Source: an uncultured Spartobacteria bacterium
Lineage (GTDB): Bacteria > Verrucomicrobiota > Verrucomicrobiia > Chthoniobacterales > Chthoniobacteraceae
Direction of reading: 5' to 3'
DNA length: 60,232 nt
Assembly (NCBI GenBank): GCA_903933715.1
Contig: CAIZLD010000075.1
Coordinates: 1-60,232 of the forward strand
The notes under the pieces were generated by a model. It was not told where the DNA came from. It did not search any database and saw nothing but the letters and a program-made list of their open reading frames with translations. This document shows, in pieces, positions 22,326-32,202 of this stretch. Positions within the stretch are counted from its first letter, which is position 1. Every line of letters starts with the position of its first letter. Both the position numbers and the translations under genes were made by a program.

Positions 22326-24515
22326 ATGTTTTCCTTTCGGTTCAATTTCAGATCCCGCTTTGCTCAACTGGTATTGATCCTCCTGAGTGTCTCGACCGAT
22401 GCTGCTTTTGGGCTCTCGGTGACAAACTATTCGGCTGCGGCGAACAACCGATTTAGCTCCGGCTATACTTCCGGGCCACTGGGGGCGCAAAGCATCCTGG
22501 TTCCCAACACCAGCTCCAGTTTTGTGGGCCTTGGCTACGACTGGTCCGGGGTCGGTTGGAACGCGTCGGACTTAACCCAGTCTTTCGGGATGATCAGCCC
22601 CCGGCATTATGTCTTTGCCGAGCATTACGCAAGGCCGTATTCCATCCAATTTTACGGCGCGGGCGGCTTGCTTTACACTGATTATACCGACGCTCCCCAT
22701 AACGGCATAAACACCGCTTGTGGACCGGCATTTACGGCAACGACCACTCCGGATATTTCGCTGGGGGTATTGAGCGCGCCAATCCCCCCCTCGGCACAAA
22801 TTGCTTATTACCCGCTCCTGGATCTGGTTCCCTCGACCTCGGGGTCGGATTACTCGTCTTACGTCGGCAGGGGTTACTTCATGTATGGTTGGACAGGGCG
22901 CGCGGCCGTCAATACGACTGGTAATCTTTATTATTATTACACCGGGTATTCGATTATATCGAGCACCGCCTCGGCGCTCCTCCAAACCGGCGATTCCGGC
23001 AGCCCCGATTTTCTGCCTTGGATTGATCCCAACGGCAAAAAGCACCTGACGATTCTGGGCTATAACTGGGGCGTAAGTTCCGTTAATTTCGAGGCGTTTC
23101 TCCCCGCCAACGACGTGACGGCCAAGCTCAATACGATGATGGCAAGGGAAGGCTACGCTTTGCGTTGGGTCGCGAATGCGTCGGGCACCTGGCAAGGGAC
23201 GACCAGCGCTCTTTTTAGCAACAGCAACTGCTGGTCGCCGAAAACGGTTCCTGTCGATAAATACGTCGCTTTTGCCGGCAACTTGGCCTCCCGGAGGACG
23301 ATTTCCCTCGGGGCGAACCAAAGCCTCCGCGGGATTGCTTTTCTCAACGCCACAGCCGGCAACCTCTTTTCGTTTCAGTCGGGTTCAACGCTTACGGTGG
23401 GACGCGGCGGCATCATCAATTACGACTCCAACAATCGCCAGAGCTTTGCTTGCGACATGGCCTTGAGCGATGCCCAGTGGTGGGATTGCGGCGTGGGCGG
23501 CTTGAGCTTTACCGGGAATATCGAGACGAACGGCTATTTACTCGTCGTGGATGGAACCGGCTCCACACTCCTCGGCGGCAGCCTCTCGGGAACTGGGGGG
23601 ATCGCCAAAGACGGGGCGGGAATGTTGACCGTTAGCGCGAGCAATTCCTTTACCGGGCCCATCTTTGTCCATAATGGCATCCTTAATCTCACCGGGACCG
23701 CAAATGGTATCGGCTCCGTCACGATCGAACTCGGGGGGGCGCTTGAAGGGACCGGGCGGCTCGCTCTCTCAGGGTCAAATTGCATGGCCGTCAATGGTGG
23801 ATTAAGCCCCGGAGACGCTGTGACTGCGGGGACACTTTCCATCGCGCAGACTTCGGGAACGCTGAAATTTGGAAGCACCGGAAACCTAGTTTTCAATGCC
23901 GGGACGCTTAGCGATCGCATTGAGTTGGGGGGCGGCTATCTTGCCTTGGGCGGGACACTTCAAATCGTGCAAAACTCCGGGTTTAGCTATCTCGTTCCTT
24001 ATACGATTTTTTCCGGGCTGGGCACCACGCCCATCGGGAGTTTCAGTGCCGTTTCGGGCCTGGCAAGCGGGTTCAAAACGGTTTTCAGCACAAGCAGCGG
24101 CAACTATACCGTGAGCTTTATCCCCACCACCTTTGCCGCCTGGCAACAAGCCTATTTCACCGCGGCGGAAATCGCCTCGGGTCTGGCCGACGACACCGCC
24201 GACCCGGATAGGGATGGCCAGCAGAACCTCTCCGAGTATGCGCTGGGGCTCAACCCGCGCTTGACTGGAATGATCGGCGTTCCGTCGGTGGCCGTCAGCG
24301 GGAGTTATTTGACTCTCACCGCCACAAAAAACCCCAACGCCACTGATTTGACCTACACAGTCGAGGTGACCGGGACGCTTACCGCCCCGACCTCGTGGAA
24401 TTCAACAGAAACCACCGTTTTGCAAAACACCGCGACAACCCTCGTTGTCCGGGACAATCTCCCGATCACCGCAGCGCCCCGTCGGTTTATTCGACTGCGG
24501 ATCACCCGGTTCTAG
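22326..24515 (+). CDS. Secreted trypsin-like domain plus autotransporter-type strand repeat protein
   Basis: A 729-residue exported protein. After a signal peptide (LVLILLSVSTDAAFG) the first 270 residues look like a chymotrypsin-fold region: a histidine block SPRHYVFAEHY near residue 98 and GDSGSPDF near residue 222, the classical GDSGSP around the nucleophile serine. Residues about 420-460 hold one autotransporter-associated strand repeat (GGIAKDGAGMLTVSASNSFT). The C-terminus carries AWQQAYFTAAEIASG and a calcium-type DPDRDGQQNLSEYALG segment common in verrucomicrobial secreted proteins. The frame is open from 22233, but the ATG at 22326 starts the signal peptide. Protease activity is inferred; the third catalytic residue is not assigned. 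Confidence 0.75.
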   Translation: MFSFRFNFRSRFAQLVLILLSVSTDAAFGLSVTNYSAAANNRFSSGYTSGPLGAQSILVPNTSSSFVGLGYDWSGVGWNASDLTQSFGMISPRHYVFAEHYARPYSIQFYGAGGLLYTDYTDAPHNGINTACGPAFTATTTPDISLGVLSAPIPPSAQIAYYPLLDLVPSTSGSDYSSYVGRGYFMYGWTGRAAVNTTGNLYYYYTGYSIISSTASALLQTGDSGSPDFLPWIDPNGKKHLTILGYNWGVSSVNFEAFLPANDVTAKLNTMMAREGYALRWVANASGTWQGTTSALFSNSNCWSPKTVPVDKYVAFAGNLASRRTISLGANQSLRGIAFLNATAGNLFSFQSGSTLTVGRGGIINYDSNNRQSFACDMALSDAQWWDCGVGGLSFTGNIETNGYLLVVDGTGSTLLGGSLSGTGGIAKDGAGMLTVSASNSFTGPIFVHNGILNLTGTANGIGSVTIELGGALEGTGRLALSGSNCMAVNGGLSPGDAVTAGTLSIAQTSGTLKFGSTGNLVFNAGTLSDRIELGGGYLALGGTLQIVQNSGFSYLVPYTIFSGLGTTPIGSFSAVSGLASGFKTVFSTSSGNYTVSFIPTTFAAWQQAYFTAAEIASGLADDTADPDRDGQQNLSEYALGLNPRLTGMIGVPSVAVSGSYLTLTATKNPNATDLTYTVEVTGTLTAPTSWNSTETTVLQNTATTLVVRDNLPITAAPRRFIRLRITRF

Positions 24516-24560
24516 CGGGCTGCCACGCGATAGATTTCGTAATTACTTCAACCAGCTTCC

Positions 24561-24710
24561 TCGTTCCCAAACTCTGTTTGGGAATGCCCTTGTCCCCGAA
24601 ACTCCGTTTCGTGAGGCTTGGAAAAACCGGGGTGCCCGGAGCCATCGCAAGCGCGAGGAAACAGAGTTTCCAAGAGCATGTGCGTTCCCAATCAGGAGAT
24701 TGGGAACGAG
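24561..24710. repeat. Dispersed repeat, 'GTTCCCAA' family
   Basis: Several short hairpins in series: TCGTTCCCAAACTCTGTTTG, CCCCGAAACTCCGTTTCGTGA, GAGGAAACAGAGTTTCCAA and GTTCCCAATCAGGAGATTGG. A related copy is at 60095-60150. Widespread intergenic repeats of this kind occur in several phyla (from memory). It fills the gap between the protease-like gene and the porin. Confidence 0.8.
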
Positions 24711-24733
24711 GCGCGGCTCAGGTGTTGTGCCCA

Positions 24734-26242
24734 TTAGAATTTAACGTTCAAATCGAATTGCACCACCTGGATCGAGTTGGCATCGGCCAATCTCGCTCCG
24801 CGGGTTGTTTGACCGCCAATCAGGTTGGGGCGCAGATTGTCGCCGGTCATTCCGGTGAGTTGCGCAAGGACGGCGTCGGTGAAATTGTAGGCAAGCGACA
24901 CCTTCCACCCGCGCATGTTGAGGCGGCTTAACATCCAGTCCGAATCGTTGAGGTTCGGATCGACTGCGGCGAGCCCCACCTCCCGGTAATTGACCAGGAG
25001 CGACCAATCTCCCTTCCTTACGTTCTCGCCCAACTGGAGGCCGACCAGCCAGGCGAAATCGTCCTTTTTGGAATGATGCGCTACGTGTTCGTAGCCCACG
25101 ATCTCTCCGTCCCGATCGAAAATGGGGAAAACGTAAATGTCGTTCACCCGTTTGGCTCCGTTGGTGTTGTAGGTGCCGTCCCAAATGAGCTTCGTTTTCA
25201 AACCGCAGATCTTAAACGAAACATCACCCGGGAGTTGAATAATCGAAAGGTTGCGGGTCTCTCCAAACCCGGGCGGCAACGCGTCGGTTCCGGTATCATT
25301 GATGATTTTGGCAAACCCTTGCTGATTGAAGACGGTATTGATCTGGGCGGAGTTGTAGGTGAGGTAGGCCGGGGCCAGCGTGAACTTCACGTCATTGCAA
25401 AATTTGTAGCTGAAAACGAGTTGCTCCTCGAACAGGTAAGCGTCGGTGTTGGCTCCGGCGATGTTATACTCCTGGTTGTCATCAAAAATGAACTGCCCGG
25501 CGATCAACGTCAGCGTCCACGGGCACTCGATTGGTTTGCATGTCGCCGAAAGCACCGTCTTGCCGTCGGGACCGATCTTGATCGTCTCCTCCTCTCCACA
25601 GCTAAAGAGCTTGTGGAATTTAAACATCTCCACCAGGCCGGACGGGTTGATATCCGGGTCCCACATCAAATCGGTGGTATAAAACGGGTTCGGTTGCTTC
25701 CCGGCAACCAACGTGAACCAATCCGTCGCGTTCCATCCCACATACGCCCGGCTGATGTAGATGCCGTAATTGCGAAACCCGCCGTCAAACGTCTGGTTGG
25801 CGCTGTCGGAAAATTGGCTCGTTTGAAGCTGGACCCCGCCAAACCAGTTGTCCTTGAGCTTGAAATCGGCACTGAGCCGCAGCCGAAACCGCCAACGGCT
25901 GCGCTGGTCGCCGTGACCGGGGTCGATAAACAGAAAACGCGGGAAAAAAAATTCCGGAACGTCCCGGACGAGCGTCTGCGGGTCGAGGTTGTCGTATTGA
26001 TAGCGAAGCCGGACATCGCCATAGATCGATAATTCCGTCACCGGTCCGCTAATCTTGATCTTGTCGGCGGAAGATTTTTCCTTCTCCTTGATGAGGTCGG
26101 CCCGGATGCAATCGGCTTCCTTGGGAGTCAGGATTTTTTTGCAAACGAGCACGTCGATGAGGGCATTGCTGTCTTGGGCAAAGGCGAGGCTGGGGACGAG
26201 CGCGACGACGAGAAGCGCAAGCCAAAGGGAGCGTTTTTTCAT
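24734..26242 (-). CDS. Putative outer-membrane porin
   Basis: A 502-residue exported protein with signal peptide (LALLVVALVPSLAFA). The first 45 mature residues hold a short helical part with CKKILTPKEADCIRADLIKE, as in verrucomicrobial putative porins with a coiled start. The rest alternates short strands from ELSIYGDVRLRYQYDN onwards and ends with VVQFDLNVKF, whose terminal phenylalanine is typical of beta-barrel proteins. It is likely a trimeric-type porin for small solutes or phosphate-like anions; the specificity is unknown. The ATG at 26242 is chosen for the signal peptide. Confidence 0.8.
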   Translation of the reverse strand: MKKRSLWLALLVVALVPSLAFAQDSNALIDVLVCKKILTPKEADCIRADLIKEKEKSSADKIKISGPVTELSIYGDVRLRYQYDNLDPQTLVRDVPEFFFPRFLFIDPGHGDQRSRWRFRLRLSADFKLKDNWFGGVQLQTSQFSDSANQTFDGGFRNYGIYISRAYVGWNATDWFTLVAGKQPNPFYTTDLMWDPDINPSGLVEMFKFHKLFSCGEEETIKIGPDGKTVLSATCKPIECPWTLTLIAGQFIFDDNQEYNIAGANTDAYLFEEQLVFSYKFCNDVKFTLAPAYLTYNSAQINTVFNQQGFAKIINDTGTDALPPGFGETRNLSIIQLPGDVSFKICGLKTKLIWDGTYNTNGAKRVNDIYVFPIFDRDGEIVGYEHVAHHSKKDDFAWLVGLQLGENVRKGDWSLLVNYREVGLAAVDPNLNDSDWMLSRLNMRGWKVSLAYNFTDAVLAQLTGMTGDNLRPNLIGGQTTRGARLADANSIQVVQFDLNVKF

Positions 26243-26350
26243 GGGAGAGCTTTTGAGAGGGCAAACGGCACCCAATTTTCGCGCCCCGCAAGATGGCCGC
26301 GGGCATGGACCGACCCTCATGAATTCCATTGCCAAAGGATAAGGTTAGAA

Positions 26351-26413
26351 ATGAGCCGCAACAGACGCAAAGAGGAGAGTCCATTTTGCGCTTTTTGCGT
26401 TAAAATCTTTGTG
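26351..26413. repeat. Dispersed repeat, 'GCAAAGACGC' family
   Basis: GCCGCAACAGACGCAAAGAG is mirrored by TTTTGCGCTTTTTGCGTTAA. A better copy lies at 32126-32190. Located in the divergent gap between porin and queE. Confidence 0.55.
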
Positions 26414-26444
26414 CCGATAGGGTCCGGTGGTCCATATTCTCCCT

Positions 26445-27113
26445 ATGTCCACTGCCGTCTCCAATTCGCCAAAGCTCACCGTGAACGAGATTTTCCTCTC
26501 GGTTCAGGGGGAGAGCAGTTGGGCCGGGCTGCCGTGCGTTTTTGTGCGGTTGACCGGGTGCGATTTACGCTGTTCGTATTGCGATACGACGTATGCGTTT
26601 ACCGAAGGGACACGCCGCCCACTCGACGAGGTATTGGCAGAAGTGCTTGCATTCGATTGCCCGCTGGTGGAAGTGACCGGAGGCGAACCGCTACTGCAAC
26701 CGGCCTCGCTGGAACTCATGACCGCGCTTTGCGATGCTGGCCTCACGGTGCTTTTGGAAACCAGCGGCGCGCATGATATTTCCAAGGTGGACTCGCGCGT
26801 TCATCGGATCATGGATCTTAAAACGCCGGATAGCGGGGAGTGCGCGCGCAACTTGGAATCCAATATCAGGCACTTAACCCAGCGCGACGAAGTCAAATTT
26901 GTGATCAATTCGCGGACAGACTACGAGTGGGCGCGGCAAAAAGCCTGCGAACACTCCCTGCCGGGCCGCGTTCAAGCCGTCCTGTTCTCGCCGGTTTTTG
27001 GCAAAATTGATCCGGCATCCCTCGTGCAATGGATTCTGGAAGATCGCCTCCAGGTCCGGTTCCAGCTCCAGATGCACAAATTCATCTGGGACCCAAACCA
27101 GCGCGGCGTCTGA
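26445..27113 (+). CDS. queE: 7-carboxy-7-deazaguanine synthase
   Basis: A 222-residue radical-SAM enzyme of queuosine/7-deazapurine synthesis. It has the N-terminal block NEIFLSVQGESSWAGLPCVF, the radical-SAM motif CDLRCSYCDTTY, and VTGGEPLLQP. The C-terminal QMHKFIWDPNQRGV is a family end. The ATG at 26445 is preferred to an in-frame GTG at 26427. Partner genes queC and queD are not in the window. Confidence 0.95.
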   Translation: MSTAVSNSPKLTVNEIFLSVQGESSWAGLPCVFVRLTGCDLRCSYCDTTYAFTEGTRRPLDEVLAEVLAFDCPLVEVTGGEPLLQPASLELMTALCDAGLTVLLETSGAHDISKVDSRVHRIMDLKTPDSGECARNLESNIRHLTQRDEVKFVINSRTDYEWARQKACEHSLPGRVQAVLFSPVFGKIDPASLVQWILEDRLQVRFQLQMHKFIWDPNQRGV

Positions 27114-27123
27114 TTTGCAGCCG

Positions 27124-27396
27124 TTATGGCTTGAGGTCGTGTTTTGCCAAAAAATCCCGCAACTCTTCGGGGCCGAAATCCGGGAGAACGAGGCTGCCGA
27201 CGACCAAGGTGGGCGTAAGCCGCTGGCCGGAAAGCCGGATCATCCGGGCGTAGTCGTTTGGATCGGCTTCCACATCAATCTCTTGGTATCGGTAGCCTTC
27301 GGCGTCCAGATACGCTTTGGCGCGAACGCACCACGGACACCATGTTTTAACGTAAAGCTGAAGGGGAGCGGACACGGTAGAAGATTCGAATGACAT
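27124..27396 (-). CDS. Glutaredoxin family protein
   Basis: A 90-residue thioredoxin-fold protein with the redox motif CPWC in YVKTWCPWCVRAKAYL and the cis-proline block TPTLVVG. It is likely a dithiol glutaredoxin. The stop converges closely with queE (10-base gap). Confidence 0.88.
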   Translation of the reverse strand: MSFESSTVSAPLQLYVKTWCPWCVRAKAYLDAEGYRYQEIDVEADPNDYARMIRLSGQRLTPTLVVGSLVLPDFGPEELRDFLAKHDLKP

Positions 27397-27505
27397 GCGC
27401 GGTTTGCGCGGTTGAAAAAAATGCTTTTGAACCCGCCGCAAAAAGGCTCAAGAGGCGCAAAAAAGAGGATTAAAAACCGCTCGATTTAACGGCCTCTCTC
27501 CTGTT

Positions 27506-28966
27506 TTACTCTTCGCCCGCGGGGGCTTCGGCGCGATCCTCGAATCGGGTAAAATCACTAAGGAAAGTAAGATCCACATCGCCAACGGGGCCGTTACGCT
27601 GCTTGGCAATAACGAGTGTCGCTTTTCCCTTCTTTTCCTCCTTCTCCTCCTCGGTGTCGGCGTAATATTCGTCGCGCATGAGCAATCCCACAAGGTCGGC
27701 GTCCTGCTCGATGGAGCCGGATTCGCGCAAGTCGCTCAACCGGGGTCGGCCTTTGCTGTCGCCGGTCCGGCTGTCAGGATTCCGGTTTAGCTGCGCCAAC
27801 ACGAGGATCGGGATATTCAACTCCTTTGCCAACGCCTTCACGCCATTGGAGATTTCCATGATTTCGATCTGCCGGTTATCCTTCCCCCGCTTGCTGTCGC
27901 TTCTGAGGAGTTGGAGGTAGTCGATGACGATGAGCTTGATATCGTGCTGCGATTTCATTCGCCGGGCTTTGGCGCGCAGTTCGAGGATGCTCAGCCCCGC
28001 GGTGTCGTCGATCAGGATTTTGCTTTCGGCGATCTTGGAGGCGGCGGTAGTGAGGTTATGGAAATCGCGCTCGGCCATGAAACCGTTGCGCACATTTTTC
28101 AGGTTCACTCTGGCTTGGGAACAAAGAACGCGCTGAACGAGCTGTTCGCTGCTCATTTCAAGAGAAAAAATGCCAACCGCATGTTTCCCATGAAGGGCCA
28201 CATGCTCGGCGATGTTCATGGCCAGCGCCGTCTTGCCCATACTGGGGCGCGCAGCAATGACAATCATCTCGGCGGCATGCAGCCCGTCCGTCATTTTGTC
28301 AAAATCGGTGAACCCCGTGGCCAACCCCGTGATCTCCCCCTTGCGCTCGTAAAGTTTCTCGATGGAATCCAGCGCGGAGACCACGGCCTCCTTGATCTGG
28401 AAGTTTTTGTCGTTAAGGCGGCTTTCACTGATCGCGAAAACCTGCTTTTCAACCTCATCGATGAAAGTATCGACGTTTTCTTGTTCGTCGTAGGAGCGCG
28501 CAACCAAGTCGGTGCAGGTGACGATGATCTGCCGGAGGGTCTGTTTTTCCTTGAGGATCTCCAGGTAATAGCCGGCGTTGGCTGCGGTCGGGACGAACGT
28601 AAAAAGGCTTGTGACGAAGGCCGCACCGCCGACTTTGTCGAGCAGCCCGCGGTCGCGCAGTATCTGGGTGAGCAGGATGAAGTCGATCGGCTTGTTGCCG
28701 TCGTAAAGTTCCCGCAGGATCTCGAAAATTGTCGCGTGCGCCGGGATATGGAAATGCTCCGGCGTGATCTTTTTCTCGACGCACTCCCCCATCACCTCCT
28801 TGGGGCACAGCAAAACAGAGCCGAGGAGGCCGAGTTCGGCGTCCTGGCTCTGCGGTAACATCCGGTGAACATCCGGTGAATAAGTTGCCTTATCCCGGAG
28901 ATCCGAGCGTTCTTTTGCTGCCTTTTTCGGCTTGGCCGTCGATGATTTTGCGGCCTCGGCGGGCAT
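27506..28966 (-). CDS. dnaB: Replicative DNA helicase
   Basis: A 486-residue hexameric helicase. The N-terminal DnaB domain runs from LPQSQDAELGLLGSVLLCPK to about residue 160, and the RecA-type domain has Walker A ARPSMGKTALAMNIA, the DnaB blocks LEMSSEQLVQRVL and LIVIDYLQLL, and QLNR. The charged N-terminal extension (KSSTAKPKKAAKERSDLRD) is lineage-specific. It follows rplI by 3 bases on the same strand, a common bacterial order. Confidence 0.97.
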   Translation of the reverse strand: MPAEAAKSSTAKPKKAAKERSDLRDKATYSPDVHRMLPQSQDAELGLLGSVLLCPKEVMGECVEKKITPEHFHIPAHATIFEILRELYDGNKPIDFILLTQILRDRGLLDKVGGAAFVTSLFTFVPTAANAGYYLEILKEKQTLRQIIVTCTDLVARSYDEQENVDTFIDEVEKQVFAISESRLNDKNFQIKEAVVSALDSIEKLYERKGEITGLATGFTDFDKMTDGLHAAEMIVIAARPSMGKTALAMNIAEHVALHGKHAVGIFSLEMSSEQLVQRVLCSQARVNLKNVRNGFMAERDFHNLTTAASKIAESKILIDDTAGLSILELRAKARRMKSQHDIKLIVIDYLQLLRSDSKRGKDNRQIEIMEISNGVKALAKELNIPILVLAQLNRNPDSRTGDSKGRPRLSDLRESGSIEQDADLVGLLMRDEYYADTEEEKEEKKGKATLVIAKQRNGPVGDVDLTFLSDFTRFEDRAEAPAGEE

Positions 28967-28969
28967 CGC

Positions 28970-29494
28970 TTACTTCGTGTGCTTGGCCTTGGGCTTCGCC
29001 TTGAACCCTTCTTCTTCGGCGGGAGCGGGCGCTGCTTCTTCCTGAGTCGATTGAACGGTCAGGTTGAGCTTGGCGACGACGTCGTGGTGCAGCTTGATCA
29101 AAATCTCCTGGGTGCCGATTTCCTTGATCGGGCGCTCCAGTTCAATCCGATGGCGGTCAACTTCAACACCCAACTCGGCGAGCTTGTCGGCGATGTCTTT
29201 GGTCGTGACCGAACCGAACGCCTTGCCGGTTTCGCCGGTGGCAATCGTCAGAGTGACTTTGAGTTTGTTGATGCGGCGCGCAAGCTCTTCGGATTCATTC
29301 AGCTCGGCGGCTTCGCGCTCGGCGCGCTTGGCTTTGAGTTGATTGATGCGACGGAGCGTCACGGGCGTCACTTCCAGGGCCTTGCCGGAAGGAACGAGAT
29401 AGTTGCGGGCGTAGCCGCGTTTGACTTTAACGACGTCGGCTTCAGCGCCAAGTGACGCGATTTTTTCTGTGAGAATAACTTCAGTGGTTGGCAT
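28970..29494 (-). CDS. rplI: 50S ribosomal protein L9
   Basis: A 174-residue L9. The N-terminal globular domain shows VILTEKIASLGAEADVVKVK and GYARNYLVPSGKAL, then the long connecting helix and the C-terminal domain (GKAFGSVTTKDIADKL). An Ala/Pro/Glu-rich tail of about 25 residues, ending KAKPKAKHTK, extends beyond usual L9. It is upstream of dnaB and its first bases overlap the L,D-transpeptidase stop by 14 bases; rpsF, ssb and rpsR, often next to it, are not here. Confidence 0.97.
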   Translation of the reverse strand: MPTTEVILTEKIASLGAEADVVKVKRGYARNYLVPSGKALEVTPVTLRRINQLKAKRAEREAAELNESEELARRINKLKVTLTIATGETGKAFGSVTTKDIADKLAELGVEVDRHRIELERPIKEIGTQEILIKLHHDVVAKLNLTVQSTQEEAAPAPAEEEGFKAKPKAKHTK

Positions 29495-30716
29495 ATTTCG
29501 TCTCCCGGCCTGGATTTTGCGGGGCGTTCTTAGTAGCTGCCCGCGGGCTAACTGTCAACGATGGGTTTAAAGAAAGTTTGTTTTCCGCCGGAACGGGGGG
29601 CGTCTTTTCCGCCTTTTCGCCCGGTTTGGGAACGGGTATGCCACCATCGATGACGACCGTCATCCCTTCGGTGATCATGGTGGCAAGCCGGATGGCGTCC
29701 CAGTTGGCCAGCCGGATACAGCCGTGGCTCCCCGCGCGGCCAATGGTGAACGGCTGGTTGGTGCCGTGAACGCCGATCCCGGGCCGGTTAAGCCCGCACC
29801 AGAGAACGCCGACCGGGTTGGACGGCCCGGCGGGGATATTGAAGAAATTGGAAGTGCGGACGCCGTGGTTAAGAACCCCTTCATCATGGCGGAACCACGG
29901 AAGCGTGGCGATGCCGAGGATTTTCCAGGTTCCGGCGGGGGCGGGGAGCTTCTCGGAGCCGGGGGTGATCGGGTAGGATGCCAGAAGGGTATCCCCTTCG
30001 GTCAGGTCGAGCATCTTTTCCTTGGTATCGATGTGGATGCTGCGGTGTTTGAATTCCGGCACGACGGGAAGTTTACCAATCTCCTTCACCGCCTCGATTT
30101 TGAACGGAACGACGTTGGGAACGTAAAGGGTGTCGCCGGGAACGAGCTTTTCCAAGTCTTTGCCCCGGTTGAGCTTGGCGAGGAATTCGGGATCGCTGTG
30201 GTAACGTTCTGCCACGAATTTGAGCAGCGACGGATACGGCATTTTTTTGAGCTTGGCCTGGTCCTCCGGTTTGTGGGGAACGTCGCCCACGCGAAGCAGA
30301 TCGGTCTCCGCAATGGTGTAAGTGGTGTAAATCGGCTCAATGCTGTTGAGGGGGAGGGCTTCCGAGTCTTCGAGCTTGGCCGTGACCGGCAGCCCGTGGG
30401 CTTTCTGGTAACGCCCGAGCGCCTTCAGGGTAAATTCCTTGGAACGCCCGTCGATTTTGCCCGGCCCGAAGTTTTTTTGATCGAGAAAAATCTGGAGCCG
30501 CACGGACGATTCCCGCTCGCCGACCGGTTCGGCTTTCGCAACGCGGTTTTCCTCGGGAACCGTGGCGATTTCCGGCGACGGAGTCGGCGAAACCGGGGCC
30601 GGTGATTGCGACAGGGCGGGAGTGACCACTGGGAGTGGTGAAGCCGGGGTGGGCTGTTGGGCAAAAACTGCCGACGCGGTCCACAACGGGACCCATAAGA
30701 GATAAGGAAGCTTCAT
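29481..30716 (-). CDS. L,D-transpeptidase (YkuD family)
   Basis: A 411-residue exported protein. After a signal peptide ([14 protein letters not shown]) comes a Pro-rich linker, a peptidoglycan-binding-type region ([20 protein letters not shown]), a LysM-like segment near [14 protein letters not shown] and a YkuD catalytic domain with the cysteine in [14 protein letters not shown] and the upstream [10 protein letters not shown]. It probably forms or edits 3-3 peptidoglycan cross-links or anchors proteins. It overlaps rplI and is divergent from trpB. Confidence 0.93.
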   Translation of the reverse strand: MKLPYLLWVPLWTASAVFAQQPTPASPLPVVTPALSQSPAPVSPTPSPEIATVPEENRVAKAEPVGERESSVRLQIFLDQKNFGPGKIDGRSKEFTLKALGRYQKAHGLPVTAKLEDSEALPLNSIEPIYTTYTIAETDLLRVGDVPHKPEDQAKLKKMPYPSLLKFVAERYHSDPEFLAKLNRGKDLEKLVPGDTLYVPNVVPFKIEAVKEIGKLPVVPEFKHRSIHIDTKEKMLDLTEGDTLLASYPITPGSEKLPAPAGTWKILGIATLPWFRHDEGVLNHGVRTSNFFNIPAGPSNPVGVLWCGLNRPGIGVHGTNQPFTIGRAGSHGCIRLANWDAIRLATMITEGMTVVIDGGIPVPKPGEKAEKTPPVPAENKLSLNPSLTVSPRAATKNAPQNPGRETKYANH

Positions 30717-30870
30717 AAGATACAAATGTCCGCCCCGCTCGGGGCAAAGCGGAAGAGATTGCCCCGTAGTTTTCGCGCGTTTACACCGGGAGTCAACTCA
30801 CTGTTTTCCGGAATTTCCCCAATTCCCCTTTCCTCCCTCTCAAATCCATCTTATACGTTTTGGCTTTCCC

Positions 30871-32070
30871 ATGAACACCGAATCTCTTCCTGATATCCAC
30901 GGCAATTTTGGACTTTACGGCGGCATGCACGTCCCGGAACCGCTCGTGACTCCGCTCACCGAATTGGCCGAGCAATACGCGATTGTCCGCAAAGACCCGA
31001 CGTTTCAGGCGGAGCTGGATGATTTATTGGCTAATTATGCCGGCCGACCGACCCCGCTTTATTTTGCCGAACGGCTCACGCAATCCCTTGGCGGGGCGAA
31101 GATTTACCTCAAGCGCGAAGACCTCCTTCACGCCGGGGCGCACAAGATCAACAACGCGCTGGGGCAGGTTCTGCTTGCCCGCCGGATGGGCAAGACCCGC
31201 GTGATCGCCGAGACGGGAGCAGGGCAGCACGGCGTTGCCACCGCAACGGTCGCCGCCCGGTTCGGCCTGGAATGCATTATCTATATGGGAGCGGTCGATA
31301 TGAAACGCCAGGCGCTTAACGTCGCCCGGATGCGCTTCCTGGGAGCGACGGTGGTGGCGGTCCATGCCGGGCAGGCAACGCTCAAGGACGCCGTGGATGA
31401 AGCGATCATGGCGTTCGTGGGGGATCACAAAAACACGCATTATGTTTTGGGCTCCGCCCTGGGGCCGCACCCATACCCGATGATCGTGCGGGATTTCCAG
31501 CGCGTGATCGGCGTGGAAGCCCGCCGCCAGATTTTGGAACGGGAGGGGCGTCTGCCGGATCTGCTCGTGGCCTGCATCGGCGGGGGCAGCAACGCCATCG
31601 GGCTTTTCCACGCTTTTCTGGGCGATACGACCGTGCGCACCTGTGGCGTTGAGGGCGGCGGCGAAGGGATCAAAACCGGCAAACATGCCGCCCGGTTCCA
31701 GACGGGGCGCCTCGGGGTTTTGCACGGCACCAAGACGTTCATCCTTTCCGACGAGGAAGGGAACATTCTGCCCACCCACTCCATTTCCGCAGGGATGGAT
31801 TACGCAGGCATCGGGCCGGAACACGCCTACCTGCGCGATACGGGACGGGGCACCTTTGACTACGCCACCGATGACGAAGCGCTCAACGCGTTCCTGACCC
31901 TCTCAAAGCTCGAAGGGATCATTCCCGCGCTGGAAAGCTCCCACGCCGTCGCTCACGCCATCAAAGTCGCGCCGAAGATGCGCAAGGACGAAATTGTGAT
32001 CGTGAATCTCTCCGGGCGTGGCGACAAGGACGTATCACAGGTGGCTGACCGGATTTTGCAGAATTGCTGA
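30871..32070 (+). CDS. trpB: Tryptophan synthase beta chain
   Basis: A 399-residue PLP enzyme that condenses indole and serine. The lysine that binds PLP is in [15 protein letters not shown], the phosphate-binding GGGSNAIG and the start [13 protein letters not shown] are canonical. No trpA or other trp genes are adjacent, and no leader attenuator is apparent. No strong ribosome-binding site precedes the ATG. Confidence 0.97.
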   Translation: MNTESLPDIHGNFGLYGGMHVPEPLVTPLTELAEQYAIVRKDPTFQAELDDLLANYAGRPTPLYFAERLTQSLGGAKIYLKREDLLHAGAHKINNALGQVLLARRMGKTRVIAETGAGQHGVATATVAARFGLECIIYMGAVDMKRQALNVARMRFLGATVVAVHAGQATLKDAVDEAIMAFVGDHKNTHYVLGSALGPHPYPMIVRDFQRVIGVEARRQILEREGRLPDLLVACIGGGSNAIGLFHAFLGDTTVRTCGVEGGGEGIKTGKHAARFQTGRLGVLHGTKTFILSDEEGNILPTHSISAGMDYAGIGPEHAYLRDTGRGTFDYATDDEALNAFLTLSKLEGIIPALESSHAVAHAIKVAPKMRKDEIVIVNLSGRGDKDVSQVADRILQNC

Positions 32071-32125
32071 TCGCGGCGCGCTGTAGTTTTAGAGCAGTTT
32101 CCGTTTATTTTGTCGCATGCTCTAG

Positions 32126-32190
32126 TCTCTCGCAAAGACGCAAAGGCGCAAAGGAAAAGGCAAAACCTCTTCTTTGCGCCTTTCTCTATT
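32126..32190. repeat. Dispersed repeat, 'GCAAAGACGC' family
   Basis: CTCGCAAAGACGCAAAGGCG at 32129 is mirrored by CTTCTTTGCGCCTTTCTC at 32169-32186. Located between trpB and the polysaccharide cluster. Confidence 0.75.
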
Positions 32191-32202
32191 CGCGCAATCC
32201 CA

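Noticed and set aside
27911-30605. Long plus-strand frames opposite dnaB and the L,D-transpeptidase
   Set aside because: Shadows of highly conserved genes on the minus strand.
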